From the NCBI GenBank assembly GCA_031421855.1, contig JANOPN010000143.1, forward strand, positions 1 to 25,006: a DNA stretch of 25,006 nt, given 5' to 3'. This DNA comes from JAAFHN01 sp031421855 (lineage in GTDB: Bacteria > Pseudomonadota > Gammaproteobacteria > Burkholderiales > Burkholderiaceae_C). The position numbers and the translations under genes were made by a program. Below the pieces are notes generated by a model, which saw nothing but the letters and a program-made list of their open reading frames with translations, ran no database searches and was not told the DNA's origin. This document shows, piece after piece, positions 1 through 7,976 of this stretch. Every line of letters starts with the position of its first letter. Position 1 is the first letter of the stretch.

Positions 1-462
1 CAAAGGCGTGCCGTCGGGCTGGGTCATGTCCCAAGTCAGGGTCGCATCGAGCACGAAGTCGACTTGCCAGCCCAAATCTGAGGCGTGGCGGGTGGTCGTC
101 TCGCAGCACTGCTCGGTGCGAATGCCGCTGATGATGAGCCGCTGAATGCCCTTGCTGGTGAGCCAAACACCCAGCGGCGTGCCAACCAGCGCGCTGTGGC
201 GAGCTTTGGTGAGGGTGAGCGCCGCATCAAAGTCGACCAAGCCTTTGAATGGCCGCACAAGGCCCGACTCAACGGCGAAGGCATTGGATGCATCGGCTGG
301 CCCGTCGCTGTGAAACACCCGCACGATGGGGGTGCCAGCGGCAACGGCGGCCGAAATCAGCTCATTTTGAGCAGCCAAATACGCAGGCACATCGGCCTGT
401 GAAAAGTACGGCCGGTGGCGAAACGACTCTTGAACATCAATCACGATCAGACAGGACAACAT
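1..462 (-). CDS. Isochorismatase-like cysteine hydrolase, 3' end cut by window edge
   Basis: Reading leftwards from the ATG at 462-460, 154 codons stay open to base 1, so the C-terminus lies outside the window. The start is preceded by a good Shine-Dalgarno (AAGGAG, 6 nt spacing). The translation begins MLSCLIVIDVQESF and shows the three catalytic positions of the isochorismatase-like fold: Asp9 (VIDVQ), Lys86 (LTKARHSAL) and Cys119 (IRTEQCCETT, matching the usual TDxCV motif with Glu for Asp). The family hydrolyses amides or enol ethers (nicotinamidase, ureidoacrylate or isochorismate hydrolases); the substrate cannot be told here. It is divergent from the alpha/beta hydrolase at 603 with a 140-bp gap. 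Family assignment is firm; function is open. Confidence 0.9.
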   Translation of the reverse strand, partial: MLSCLIVIDVQESFRHRPYFSQADVPAYLAAQNELISAAVAAGTPIVRVFHSDGPADASNAFAVESGLVRPFKGLVDFDAALTLTKARHSALVGTPLGVWLTSKGIQRLIISGIRTEQCCETTTRHASDLGWQVDFVLDATLTWDMTQPDGTPL

Positions 463-589
463 GGTGGCTCCTTGGTTGAAAGATACCAAGTTTGCAAGCG
501 GGAAGACATCGCGTCCGATCAACACCGGACAAACATCCATCATTTTCAGACAAATTCAGCGCTGAATGGCATCAATCAACGCGCACCTG

Positions 590-602
590 TATTCTGATGG
601 GC
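590..602 (+). promoter_or_regulatory. -10-like hexamer 7 nt before the hydrolase ATG (leaderless start candidate)
   Basis: TATTCT at 590-595 is followed by exactly 7 nt and then ATG at 603. There is no Shine-Dalgarno upstream of either possible ATG (597 or 603). The same arrangement recurs before the ATGs at 3171, 8366, 12916 and 14882. No convincing -35 is visible 16-18 nt upstream. Confidence 0.4.
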
Positions 603-1481
603 ATGACCACGCCCGAACAACTCAACGCCCAGTACAACAACCGCGCTTTAGTGCCCGACTTTGCGGGCTATTTGGCACGCTGGCAAACCGAGTCGGCTGG
701 CGTGCGGGCGATTGCGCCTTGCGCGCTTGACCTTCGCTACGCCAGCGGGATTGGCGCGCTTGACGACGCGGGTGCGTCACTTGATGTGTTCAAGGCCACA
801 ACGTCCACGCGCCAGCGCGCGCCGGTTCTATTGTTCATCCACGGTGGCTACTGGCGCAGTTTGGATAAATCTGACCACAGCTTCATTGCGCAAGCCTTCA
901 ACCGCGAGGCTTGCGTGGTGGTGCCCAATCACGCCCTGTGCCCCGGCACGCCACAGCGCCCCGTCACGGTGGCCCACATCGCGCACCAAATTGCCTTGGC
1001 TTACGCATGGGTCGTGCGCCACATTGCCCAGTTTGGCGGGGACGCGTCGCGCATCACCGTGGTCGGGCACTCAGCCGGTGGGCATTTGGCCGCGATGCTG
1101 ATGGCGGTCGACATGCGAAAACTCGGCCTCAAACCCAGCGATGCACCCACCCACACGGTGGCAATCTCAGGCTTGTTTGAGCTGGAGACCATTCGGCAAA
1201 CGCCGTATCTCAACGACAGCCTGCATCTGGACGAGTCGACAGCCCGCCAGTGCAGCCCCGCGTGGATGCCAGCGCCCGCTCGCGGCAGCCTCAGCTGCTT
1301 CGTGGGAGCAAACGAAAGCACCGAGTTTCGCCGCCACAACCAGCTCATGCAAACCTCCTGGGGTAAAAAACGAGTGCCGGTGGCTCAAGAAATCGCCGGG
1401 GCCAACCACTTCAGCGTGCTGGATGCCTTGATCCAAACCCAATCAACCATCCACAAGCACGTATTGGCTTGTTTGGGATGA
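603..1481 (+). CDS. Alpha/beta hydrolase, kynurenine-formamidase-like (HGGYW motif)
   Basis: A 292-residue alpha/beta-hydrolase. The oxyanion motif HGGYW is at residues 80-84, typical of arylformamidase/kynurenine formamidase and HSL-type esterases. The nucleophile elbow GHSAG is at 155-159 (Ser157), and the likely catalytic His is in GANHFS near residue 269. The frame is open back to 492, but that stretch looks non-coding; ATG 603 (MTTPEQLN) or ATG 597 (two codons longer) are the realistic starts. I prefer 603 because a -10-like TATTCT sits 7 nt before it. A formamidase would release formate from N-formylkynurenine, but no other kynurenine-pathway gene is next to it, so an esterase of unknown substrate is equally possible. 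It is followed 13 bp after the stop by a dispersed repeat copy. Confidence 0.85.
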   Translation: MTTPEQLNAQYNNRALVPDFAGYLARWQTESAGVRAIAPCALDLRYASGIGALDDAGASLDVFKATTSTRQRAPVLLFIHGGYWRSLDKSDHSFIAQAFNREACVVVPNHALCPGTPQRPVTVAHIAHQIALAYAWVVRHIAQFGGDASRITVVGHSAGGHLAAMLMAVDMRKLGLKPSDAPTHTVAISGLFELETIRQTPYLNDSLHLDESTARQCSPAWMPAPARGSLSCFVGANESTEFRRHNQLMQTSWGKKRVPVAQEIAGANHFSVLDALIQTQSTIHKHVLACLG

Positions 1482-1493
1482 ATCTGTGAATGA

Positions 1494-1548
1494 TTTGGCC
1501 GTTGATCAACGGATTCATTCACTTTGTTGCTATTATTTTATTTATTCA
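1494..1548 (-). repeat. Dispersed repeat copy 1 (antisense orientation)
   Basis: On the minus strand it reads AATAATAGCAACAAA, then a GAATGAATCC core, then GGCCAAA. This is the same ~50-bp family as six other copies in the window. The GGTGACC core is altered to GTTGATC here. It lies 13 bp after the hydrolase stop. Confidence 0.8.
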
Positions 1549-1577
1549 ACGCGGTGCGGACTCAGTGCTCTCGCTCG

Positions 1578-1825
1578 GGCTAGGCCGCATATTTCACCGT
1601 GACGGCATCCGACGGGCCCCGCAGCGGGATGCAGCGGCGCGCCGCATGCCGCGTCAGGGGCTCAATGCCCCTGCAAGGCAGGCGGTGCGGCGCTGCGCCC
1701 GCTGCGGGGATGCGATGGATGCCGAGTTTTTTGCGGGAGTACAAACTGGATTCGACAAAAATGACCCTACTCGATTGGGGACAAAGCCGCAAAAACGCGT
1801 TCACGGTGAAATATGCAGGCTAGGC
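1578..1825. mobile_element. MITE-like non-autonomous transposon with 16-bp inverted ends and 8-bp target duplication
   Basis: The 16-bp sequence GCATATTTCACCGTGA (1587-1602) is repeated perfectly inverted at 1801-1816. Just outside, with one extra base on each side, lie identical 8-bp direct repeats GGCTAGGC (1578-1585 and 1818-1825), as expected for a target-site duplication. The element (1586-1817, 232 bp) has no convincing ORF. Its left half can fold into a large imperfect hairpin (1604-1723). Pairs include GGCATCC/GGATGCC, the 12-bp pair CCCCGCAGCGGG (1617-1628) with 1698-1709, and a tip stem AGGGGC/GCCCCT around 1664. The right target duplicate contains the TAG stop of the ATPase gene, so insertion left that gene whole. 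Eight-bp duplications occur in several IS families; the parent family is not recognised. Confidence 0.75.
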
Positions 1826-2971
1826 GGGCGGCCACAGCTTGGCGTTGACTGAGAACTCGTGCCATTCACGCATGTCTTGGTCATAGATCACATACTCGCC
1901 CCGGTGCGCCTTCCAAACCAATCTGAGCTGATCGGTGCGCAACTCGTCTAGCGCCGCTTGCACTTGGCTTGCGCCTACCGGCTTGCCGAGGTGATTCGCG
2001 TAAAAAGCCAGCGCTTTTTCGTCAAACGCTTTGTAAGCTGTGCCGAGATCGAGCATGCGTTGCAGCACGGCTTGCTGAATCGGCTCTAGTGCAAGGTAGA
2101 CATCGGTGAAAGCTTGGCGCGCTTGCTCACGCTGTTGCTGTGCTTGGGCGAGCAAAGCGCGCTCAAATGCTGCGCCATCAGTGGCTTCAACTTGGGCGGC
2201 TTGGAGCGCATTGAAAAACTGCTGCGGGCGACGACCGAAATGCTCGAACGCCTGCACCAGCGGGCTGGTGCGCAAGCTGCCCCACTCGGGCTTGGCGCTT
2301 CTCAGCTGGGTGGCCAGCGCCTGCACGAAATCGTCGCCCAAAAGTGGCAATGTGCGAACTTGAGAGCCCCAAAACGGTGCTGAGGCAGAGTTGAGCAGCC
2401 GCATCAGCTTGTCGCGATGCGAGCCCGCCATCACCAGCAGCAAATTGGCGCTGGTGGGGGTCTTCATCTGATCGCGGGCTGACTTGAGCGCGCGCATGGC
2501 GCTTTGTCCCTCGTCGGTGGTCAGCGCTTCTTGCGCTTCATCGACCATCAGCACCACCGGCTTTTCGGTCGCAAGGTGAAGGGTGTTCAACACCTCATGC
2601 ACACTCATGCCGTCGGTCTTACCGATTTTGCCCACGTCCATTTGAAACGCGCCGGGCACGCTTAGCTTGTCAATGCCCAGCTTCTTCACGAACTTGGCAA
2701 TCGCGCCCTGATTGGCGGCCACAGCCAGCGCGATTGGGCTGAGCAGCCGCTCCAGCGGCGTGCGGTTATCGGCGGCCCACAAGTCGGCATAAATCACCAA
2801 CAACCCACGCTGCTCCAGCTCGGGCTTCAAGTCAAAACGCAAAAACTGGGTTTTGCCCGTGCGGCGTGGACCCGACAGGAACAAGCCGTTGGGCGAATCC
2901 GACAAAGGGATCTTGCCCAGCATCTCGTCAGCAAGGCTCGCTGCAAGGGCGGGGCGGGGGTGGTGGCTCAT
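1820..2971 (-). CDS. AAA/ORC-like P-loop ATPase
   Basis: A 383-residue predicted ATPase. Walker A is GPRRTGKT at residues 34-41 and Walker B is VVLMVDEAQE (Asp144, Glu145). A sensor-like LLLVMAGSHRDKL lies near 177-189, and a helical C-terminal part could be a winged helix (QAALDELRTDQLRLVWKAHRGEYVIYD). This layout fits archaeal-type or ORC/MNS-like ATPases, which often act as regulators, in conflict systems or in partner-protein remodelling. ATG 2971 lacks a Shine-Dalgarno; a weak TAAACT hexamer sits 7 nt upstream. It is divergent from the NACHT gene with a 199-bp, relatively AT-rich gap, which suggests shared control but does not prove joint function. The TAG stop lies inside the target duplication of the adjacent MITE-like element. 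The biological role is unknown. Confidence 0.8.
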   Translation of the reverse strand: MSHHPRPALAASLADEMLGKIPLSDSPNGLFLSGPRRTGKTQFLRFDLKPELEQRGLLVIYADLWAADNRTPLERLLSPIALAVAANQGAIAKFVKKLGIDKLSVPGAFQMDVGKIGKTDGMSVHEVLNTLHLATEKPVVLMVDEAQEALTTDEGQSAMRALKSARDQMKTPTSANLLLVMAGSHRDKLMRLLNSASAPFWGSQVRTLPLLGDDFVQALATQLRSAKPEWGSLRTSPLVQAFEHFGRRPQQFFNALQAAQVEATDGAAFERALLAQAQQQREQARQAFTDVYLALEPIQQAVLQRMLDLGTAYKAFDEKALAFYANHLGKPVGASQVQAALDELRTDQLRLVWKAHRGEYVIYDQDMREWHEFSVNAKLWPPA

Positions 2972-3134
2972 TTATGGCAGTTTATGACAAAAAATGAGAT
3001 CGGCAATAAAAACAAATAAATCTCTCTGAAAAATGACAACAATCTCGGAATAATCGACCAAACGAACTCAACGAATCTCTCGATTCGCCGACTTTGACAG
3101 ATCTTCGATGCGCCAAGTAGTGCAGTATTGCTAC

Positions 3135-3170
3135 TTGTGCTATTTTATAAGAAGACGCACAATCTTCACC
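3135..3170 (+). promoter_or_regulatory. Candidate promoter of the NACHT gene
   Basis: TTGTGC (3135-3140) and CACAAT (3158-3163) are separated by 17 bp. The second hexamer lies exactly 7 nt before ATG 3171. No Shine-Dalgarno is seen. Both hexamers are imperfect matches to the sigma70 consensus. Confidence 0.35.
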
Positions 3171-6119
3171 ATGCCGATCAATTACCCCCTTCAAGCAAGC
3201 GCCGTCGCCCGCGACAGTGCCGCGCGGGCATTCGCCAAGCTCACGCCCGCGCAGCGAGCGAGCGGGGTTGGGCGCGCCTACGCGCAGGTGCTTCGCCTGA
3301 GCGATGCGTCAGGTCAAGCATCTTTGAAGGCGGTGCTTGAGGCGATATTCCCACTAATGCCTCCCAGTGAAGCTCGCCGTGCCCTGACCACGCAAATAGT
3401 GAATCGCCCCCCCAAAGATGCCCAAGGCAACCCCGTGCTTCGACTCAAGCACACGCGTGTGGTAATCGCGGACCCGCAAGCCTTGGTAAACGCACGCATC
3501 TGGTTTGAAGCCCACAACAGCGCCACGCCCGAGCCGGGTGAGCTGGCCAAACCGGTGGCATCGGACTTGGAAAACGGCCCCGAAGCCACCCGCGCGGCTG
3601 TGGATGACGACAACGCGCAACTGGCCAAAGACAGCGCCACGCCTGTTGAGCCACCCCAAGAGCCGGCCCGCTGGTTCGCGCAAGAAGGCACGTCATTGTG
3701 CAAGGCCGAGCTGAATTGGGGTCGAATCACCGAGCAGCATGGCATACGTCAAGGCGCAGAGTTTGCCCAAGACACGCCCGCAAGCGAATTTGAGCTGGTG
3801 ACTGGAGACAACACCACCGGACCAACGCACCCTGTCGCACTCAACGCCATGCTAGCCTGGGCCCGTGACCAAGCCCCCACCGCCAAGCGCTTGCTCTTAC
3901 TAACAGGCGACTACGGAGCTGGCAAAACCACCCACGCCCAAGCCTTTACCCGCGTACTCAACGGCGACTTGCCCCATACCAACTGGCCTCAAACCGATGC
4001 AGCGTTGCCCAACGCACTCTACATCGACTTGGCCGAGCTGGCCGGGGCCAGCGCGTTGGGCAGCATGTCGCTCGAAGACATGGTGCTCTATGTGCTGAAA
4101 AAGCGCGACGGCGTGCGCCTGCAAACCATTGACGACATTGCGCCCTACATTGCCGCCTCACGCGCTGGGCAGCTCGTGTTCGTATTTGACGGCTTGGATG
4201 AACTGCTGGAAAACGACGCGCAGGTGCTGCAACAAGCTTTTGGACAACTGCTGCGCGCGCTGGAGCTGCCAAGCGGCAAAGGCCGCAACACCGCCACGCC
4301 CCGCCCCAAAGCCGTCATCAGCTGCCGCACCCACTACTTTCGCAGCGTGCAAGAGCAGTTTGCGTTTTTCACCAGCCGCAAAGCCGCCAGCGCGCAGGCC
4401 AAAGATTACCTATGCCTCACCTTGCAGCCCTGGGGGCCAAGCCAGGTGCAAAGCTACCTAGAAAAACGCCTATCGCCAGCCGAAGTGCAGCCCCTGCTCA
4501 CGCAAATCGACACCACCTACAACCTCAAAGACCTGGCAGGCCGCCCCGTGCTGCTGGCCATGATGACCGAGCACATTGGGGCACTGATGCGCCAACGCGA
4601 AGCAGGAGAAAAGATCACGGCGGCGTCGGTCTACAGCTTGGCCGTAGGCTCTTGGATTGACCGCGACCACGGCAAACACCGCATTCGTGCCGTACACAAG
4701 CCTTTGCTCATGGGCGCGCTCGCACACGCCATGTGGCAAAGCGGCGAAGAGGCTTGGAGCGCCGAACGGCTTGATCCGTGGGTTGCCCGCACCGTCAACT
4801 TGCTTTTTTCGGGAGAGTACGCGCCCCAAGACATGCAGGGCCTGCAAGACGATTTGCGCACCGCCACCTTCATCGTGCGCCCCGGCGCGCAGCGCTTCGC
4901 CTTTGCCCACCGCTCATTTGCAGAGTATTTTTTAGCCCGCTTTTGGCTAGACGCGCTAGACCACACCCACGCCAGCACCTTCAGCCCCGCCGAGGCCGTG
5001 GCCATGCTGCAAACCATGCGCAGCTTGCTGGCCAGCCGCGAGTTGAACCGTGAATCCGCCCAATTTCTGCAAGAACTGAACGCCAGCGACGTGAAGCGCA
5101 AACCCGAACGTGACCGCGCCCACCGCAGCGCGTACCTGTGGCACATGCTGCGCCACAGCGATACCGACACCCCAGAAGGCGAGCTCAGCCCTGCGCCCGA
5201 GCTGCACAAAACCATGTGGCAAACGCTCATCAGCCTGGGCCACGGCAGCGCAGCCAGCGACGCAGAAGCCGCAACCCTCCAAGCCCTGAAACAAGCCACC
5301 CCAGCCACACCCTGGGCCATCAACCTGCGCAGCCTAGACATTCAAGAAATCCTGTTGTTAGAAGTCGACTTCGCCCACCAACGCCCGCCACTTGATATAC
5401 GGAACACTAACCTACGCGGAACCCACGCCCGGCAAAGCACCCTCGGGCCGGTGATCAGCAACGATCAAACCATCTGGAACCAATGCGTGTTTCGCAACTG
5501 CACCTTCAAGGGTTTCGAGTGGGGCAACTCGATGCGGCTGGGCTTGGTGGTGAGGAGTGGGGGAGATTTTCGGTTTGACCAGGGGCTGGGCGGGCCTTGG
5601 TCGCGGCCGGGCGCGTTGGGTCGGCTAGGAACCACTGACGGCAACGTGGAAGTTGCCGCAGCGGCGGGCGATCCCATTGGTGGCGCTGCTCTCAGATTCG
5701 CGTTTCCCGGAAACCGTCCACGCATAGAAGTTTGGCATATGGGAACTGGCGCACTGATCGAACGTCGAGATCTCACTGCATTGGAATTTGACGAAGAGCG
5801 AAGGACGGCGGCGATAAGTTCGAACCAATACCCTTGCGAGCTAGGCGTTTTCGCGGGGCCTTGGGATGATTGGAATTTCGTGACATTGAGCAGCCGGCCG
5901 GGCGGCGCGCGGGTGCTGAAAGTTCGAGGACACATCACGGCGACACCGCTAGCAATCCACAGCCGCATCGAAGTCACCCACCCCATAGGCCTCTTCGAAC
6001 CCTCCTGGGCTGAATTCGACGCTGACGGCAACCTGCTCGCCTGTAGCGCCTCAGCCGTTGACCATTGGCTCTACCGCATCAAAGACGGCATCGTGGAGCC
6101 GATTGAAAGCATGCTTTGA
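3171..6119 (+). CDS. NACHT-domain STAND NTPase, candidate anti-phage immune protein
   Basis: A 982-residue protein when started at ATG 3171 (MPINYPLQ); an in-frame ATG at 3108 would add 21 atypical residues. Residues 1-180 are an unrecognised alpha/beta region plus an acidic, low-complexity linker. The NACHT NTPase follows: Walker A GDYGAGKTT near 246, Walker B FVFDGLDELLEN near 336-347 with the NACHT-type DGLDE, sensor SCRTHYF near 383, and a GRPVLLAMM segment near 458. HRSFAEYFLARFW near 579, a conserved post-NACHT motif, is also visible. Residues ~743-782 hold a few pentapeptide-like units (NLRGTH, CVFRNCTFKGF), then a beta-rich C-terminus with weak propeller character. Bacterial NACHT proteins are known anti-phage sensors; here the role is inferred. 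Its partner may be the divergent ATPase at 1820-2971. No obvious nuclease, TIR or protease effector motif is visible. Confidence 0.85.
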   Translation: MPINYPLQASAVARDSAARAFAKLTPAQRASGVGRAYAQVLRLSDASGQASLKAVLEAIFPLMPPSEARRALTTQIVNRPPKDAQGNPVLRLKHTRVVIADPQALVNARIWFEAHNSATPEPGELAKPVASDLENGPEATRAAVDDDNAQLAKDSATPVEPPQEPARWFAQEGTSLCKAELNWGRITEQHGIRQGAEFAQDTPASEFELVTGDNTTGPTHPVALNAMLAWARDQAPTAKRLLLLTGDYGAGKTTHAQAFTRVLNGDLPHTNWPQTDAALPNALYIDLAELAGASALGSMSLEDMVLYVLKKRDGVRLQTIDDIAPYIAASRAGQLVFVFDGLDELLENDAQVLQQAFGQLLRALELPSGKGRNTATPRPKAVISCRTHYFRSVQEQFAFFTSRKAASAQAKDYLCLTLQPWGPSQVQSYLEKRLSPAEVQPLLTQIDTTYNLKDLAGRPVLLAMMTEHIGALMRQREAGEKITAASVYSLAVGSWIDRDHGKHRIRAVHKPLLMGALAHAMWQSGEEAWSAERLDPWVARTVNLLFSGEYAPQDMQGLQDDLRTATFIVRPGAQRFAFAHRSFAEYFLARFWLDALDHTHASTFSPAEAVAMLQTMRSLLASRELNRESAQFLQELNASDVKRKPERDRAHRSAYLWHMLRHSDTDTPEGELSPAPELHKTMWQTLISLGHGSAASDAEAATLQALKQATPATPWAINLRSLDIQEILLLEVDFAHQRPPLDIRNTNLRGTHARQSTLGPVISNDQTIWNQCVFRNCTFKGFEWGNSMRLGLVVRSGGDFRFDQGLGGPWSRPGALGRLGTTDGNVEVAAAAGDPIGGAALRFAFPGNRPRIEVWHMGTGALIERRDLTALEFDEERRTAAISSNQYPCELGVFAGPWDDWNFVTLSSRPGGARVLKVRGHITATPLAIHSRIEVTHPIGLFEPSWAEFDADGNLLACSASAVDHWLYRIKDGIVEPIESML

Positions 6120-6180
6120 GGCCCCGACGCGCTGAAATCGCTTAAAACCGACGTAAGCACCGAATTTCAGAACGAATCAA

Positions 6181-6224
6181 CCCTTGGTCACCGGATTCAT
6201 TGGGTTTGTTGCTACTTTTTTTGA
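6181..6224 (-). repeat. Dispersed repeat copy 2 (antisense orientation)
   Basis: The minus strand reads TAGCAACAAACCCAATGAA then TCCGGTGACCAAGGG, a close match to the family consensus. It ends one base short of the ppnP stop codon and lies about 60 bp after the NACHT gene, between two convergent genes. Confidence 0.85.
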
Positions 6225-6225
6225 A

Positions 6226-6552
6226 TCAACCAAAATGGCAAACATAGTGATACGCCTCGGCCACCCGAATCTCAAAGCTTGAGTTGGCGGGTACAGCGAA
6301 CTGCTCGCCAGGCCCCGACGCCAGCCACTGTTCGCTGCCTGCCAATTTGTACTCACAGGCCCCGCCCACGCAGGCCATGACCTCGGCAACACCGGTATTG
6401 AATGTCAGCGTGGCGGGCAAGATCACGCCGACGCTCTTTTTGCTGCCGTCTGCCAGTGTGACGCTGTGGCTGACGCATTTGCCGCCGAAGTAAACGTTGG
6501 CTTGGGGGTTGACGCTTTGAACTGGCAAATCAGGCGACGAAAGAGCACTCAT
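6226..6552 (-). CDS. ppnP: Pyrimidine/purine nucleoside phosphorylase PpnP (YaiE, DUF1255)
   Basis: A 108-residue single-domain cupin-like protein. The segments NVYFGGKCVSHSV, SVGVILPATLTFNTG and PANSSFEIRVAEAYHYVC match the E. coli PpnP pattern (EYFSGKV, SVGVM..YTFST, VPGHSEFHLQVAE). The family phosphorolyses nucleosides to base and ribose 1-phosphate in salvage. The length is slightly above the usual ~94 residues because of a short N-terminal extension. The ATG at 6552 has a GAGG Shine-Dalgarno 7 nt upstream. The gene is bracketed by two copies of the dispersed repeat in opposite orientations (copies 2 and 3), one touching the stop and one ending about 10 bp before the start. It lies 95 bp downstream of argG on the same strand. 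Confidence 0.9.
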   Translation of the reverse strand: MSALSSPDLPVQSVNPQANVYFGGKCVSHSVTLADGSKKSVGVILPATLTFNTGVAEVMACVGGACEYKLAGSEQWLASGPGEQFAVPANSSFEIRVAEAYHYVCHFG

Positions 6553-6562
6553 GTGAAAACCT

Positions 6563-6612
6563 CAAAAATAATAGCAACAAACTCAATGAATCCGGTGACC
6601 AATGGCCAAAAA
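6563..6612 (+). repeat. Dispersed repeat copy 3
   Basis: The best-preserved copy: TCAAAAATAATAGCAACAAA, then CTCAATGAATCCGGTGACC, then AATGGCCAAAA. It lies in the 95-bp gap between the argG stop and the ppnP start, oriented opposite to copy 2. Confidence 0.9.
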
Positions 6613-6647
6613 GATTCAAATTCTGTCAACTTCGACCTGGAACCGCC

Positions 6648-7976
6648 TCATTCAGACTGCAAGCGCGGCAAATCGCTTGCGTCGCCGCTGGCCAGGAGTC
6701 CTGCGCGGGCGTAGATGCCCAGCTTGTCGCGCGTGTCGACGATGTCGAGGTTGCGCATTGTGAGTTGGCCGATGCGGTCTGCGGGGCTGAAAAACGCCTC
6801 GCCGCGCTCCATGGTGAGGCGCTCGGGTTTGTAGGTGAGGTTGGGGCTTTCGGTATTGGTGATTGAGTAGTCGTTACCGCGTCTCAGCTCAATCGTGACC
6901 TCGCCCGTGACGGCGCGCGCGACCCAGCGCTGGGCGCTTTCGCGCAGCATGATGGCTTGGGGGTCAAACCAACGGCCTTGGTAGAGCAATCGGCCCAGTT
7001 TGCGGCCGTTTTCGCGGTACTGCTCAATCGTGTCTTCGTTGTGGATGCCGCTGACCAAGCGCTCGTAGGCGATGAACAGCAGCGCCATGCCGGGAGCCTC
7101 GTAAATGCCACGGCTTTTGGCTTCAATGATGCGGTTCTCAATTTGATCGCTCATGCCCAAACCATGGCGCCCACCGATGCGGTTGGCCTCCAAAATCAAT
7201 TCGACCAAGTCGGGGTAAGCCACGCCGTTCAAGGCCACGGGCACGCCGGACTCAAACCGCACATTGACGCTTTCGCGCTTGATAATCGTCTCATCGCGCC
7301 AATGCGCCACGCCCATGATGGGGTTGACGATGTGAATGCCGCTGTTCAGGTGCTCCAGATCCTTGGCTTCGTGGGTGGCACCAAGCATGTTGCTGTCGGT
7401 GCTGTAGGCTTTCTCGGCGCTCATTTTGTAGCCAAAACCAGCCGCCGTCATGTACGCGCTCATCTCTGAGCGGCCGCCAAGTTGGTCAATGAAGGCTTGA
7501 TCAAGCCAAGGTTTGTAGATCTTCAAGTCGGGGTTGGTGAGCAAGCCGTAGCGGTAAAAGCGCTCAATGTCGTTGCCTTTGAACGTGCTGCCGTCGCCCC
7601 AAATATTGACATCGTCTTGCTTCATGGCCGCGACCAACATCGTGCCCGTGACCGCGCGACCCAAAGGCGTGGTGTTGAAGTACGTCACACCAGCCGTGGT
7701 GATGTGAAACGCGCTGCATTGCAAAGCGGCCAGGCCTTCGCGGGCCAATTGGCTGCGGCAGTCAACCAAACGGGCAGTGACCGCGCCGTAGGTGAGCGCT
7801 TTGCGGGGAATTTCGTCGTAATCAGGCTCGTCGGGCTGGCCCAAGTTGGCGGTGTAGGCATAGGGCACGGCCCCGTGCTCTTTCATCCAAACCAAGGCAG
7901 CGCTGGTGTCCAAGCCGCCGGAAAACGCGATACCGACCTTTTGGCCGACGGGAAGTGATTGAAGAATGGTGCTCAT
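6648..7976 (-). CDS. argG: Argininosuccinate synthase
   Basis: Condenses citrulline and aspartate with ATP to argininosuccinate in arginine synthesis (cytosolic). The 442-residue product starts MSTILQSLPVGQKVGIAFSG. It carries the N-type ATP pyrophosphatase loop AFSGGLDTS (17-25), then TANLGQPDEPDYD, TGTMLVAAMKQDDVNIWGDG, TDSNMLGATHEAKDLE and RRGNDYSITNTES. It matches the longer E. coli-type ArgG subfamily (447 residues) rather than the ~400-residue type. The frame is open to 8087, but ATG 7976 fits the family and overlaps the preceding stop as ATGA, so argG is probably translationally coupled to the ArsC-like gene upstream. Confidence 0.97.
   Translation of the reverse strand: MSTILQSLPVGQKVGIAFSGGLDTSAALVWMKEHGAVPYAYTANLGQPDEPDYDEIPRKALTYGAVTARLVDCRSQLAREGLAALQCSAFHITTAGVTYFNTTPLGRAVTGTMLVAAMKQDDVNIWGDGSTFKGNDIERFYRYGLLTNPDLKIYKPWLDQAFIDQLGGRSEMSAYMTAAGFGYKMSAEKAYSTDSNMLGATHEAKDLEHLNSGIHIVNPIMGVAHWRDETIIKRESVNVRFESGVPVALNGVAYPDLVELILEANRIGGRHGLGMSDQIENRIIEAKSRGIYEAPGMALLFIAYERLVSGIHNEDTIEQYRENGRKLGRLLYQGRWFDPQAIMLRESAQRWVARAVTGEVTIELRRGNDYSITNTESPNLTYKPERLTMERGEAFFSPADRIGQLTMRNLDIVDTRDKLGIYARAGLLASGDASDLPRLQSE

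Noticed and set aside
1580..1823. Two short ORFs on opposite strands both ending in TVKYA
   Set aside because: They mirror each other because of the inverted ends of the MITE-like element; no independent coding evidence.
3094..3123. TTGACA at 3094 as the -35 of the NACHT gene
   Set aside because: The only -10 at proper spacing is TAGTGC, a poor match; the pair at 3135/3158 fits the start better.
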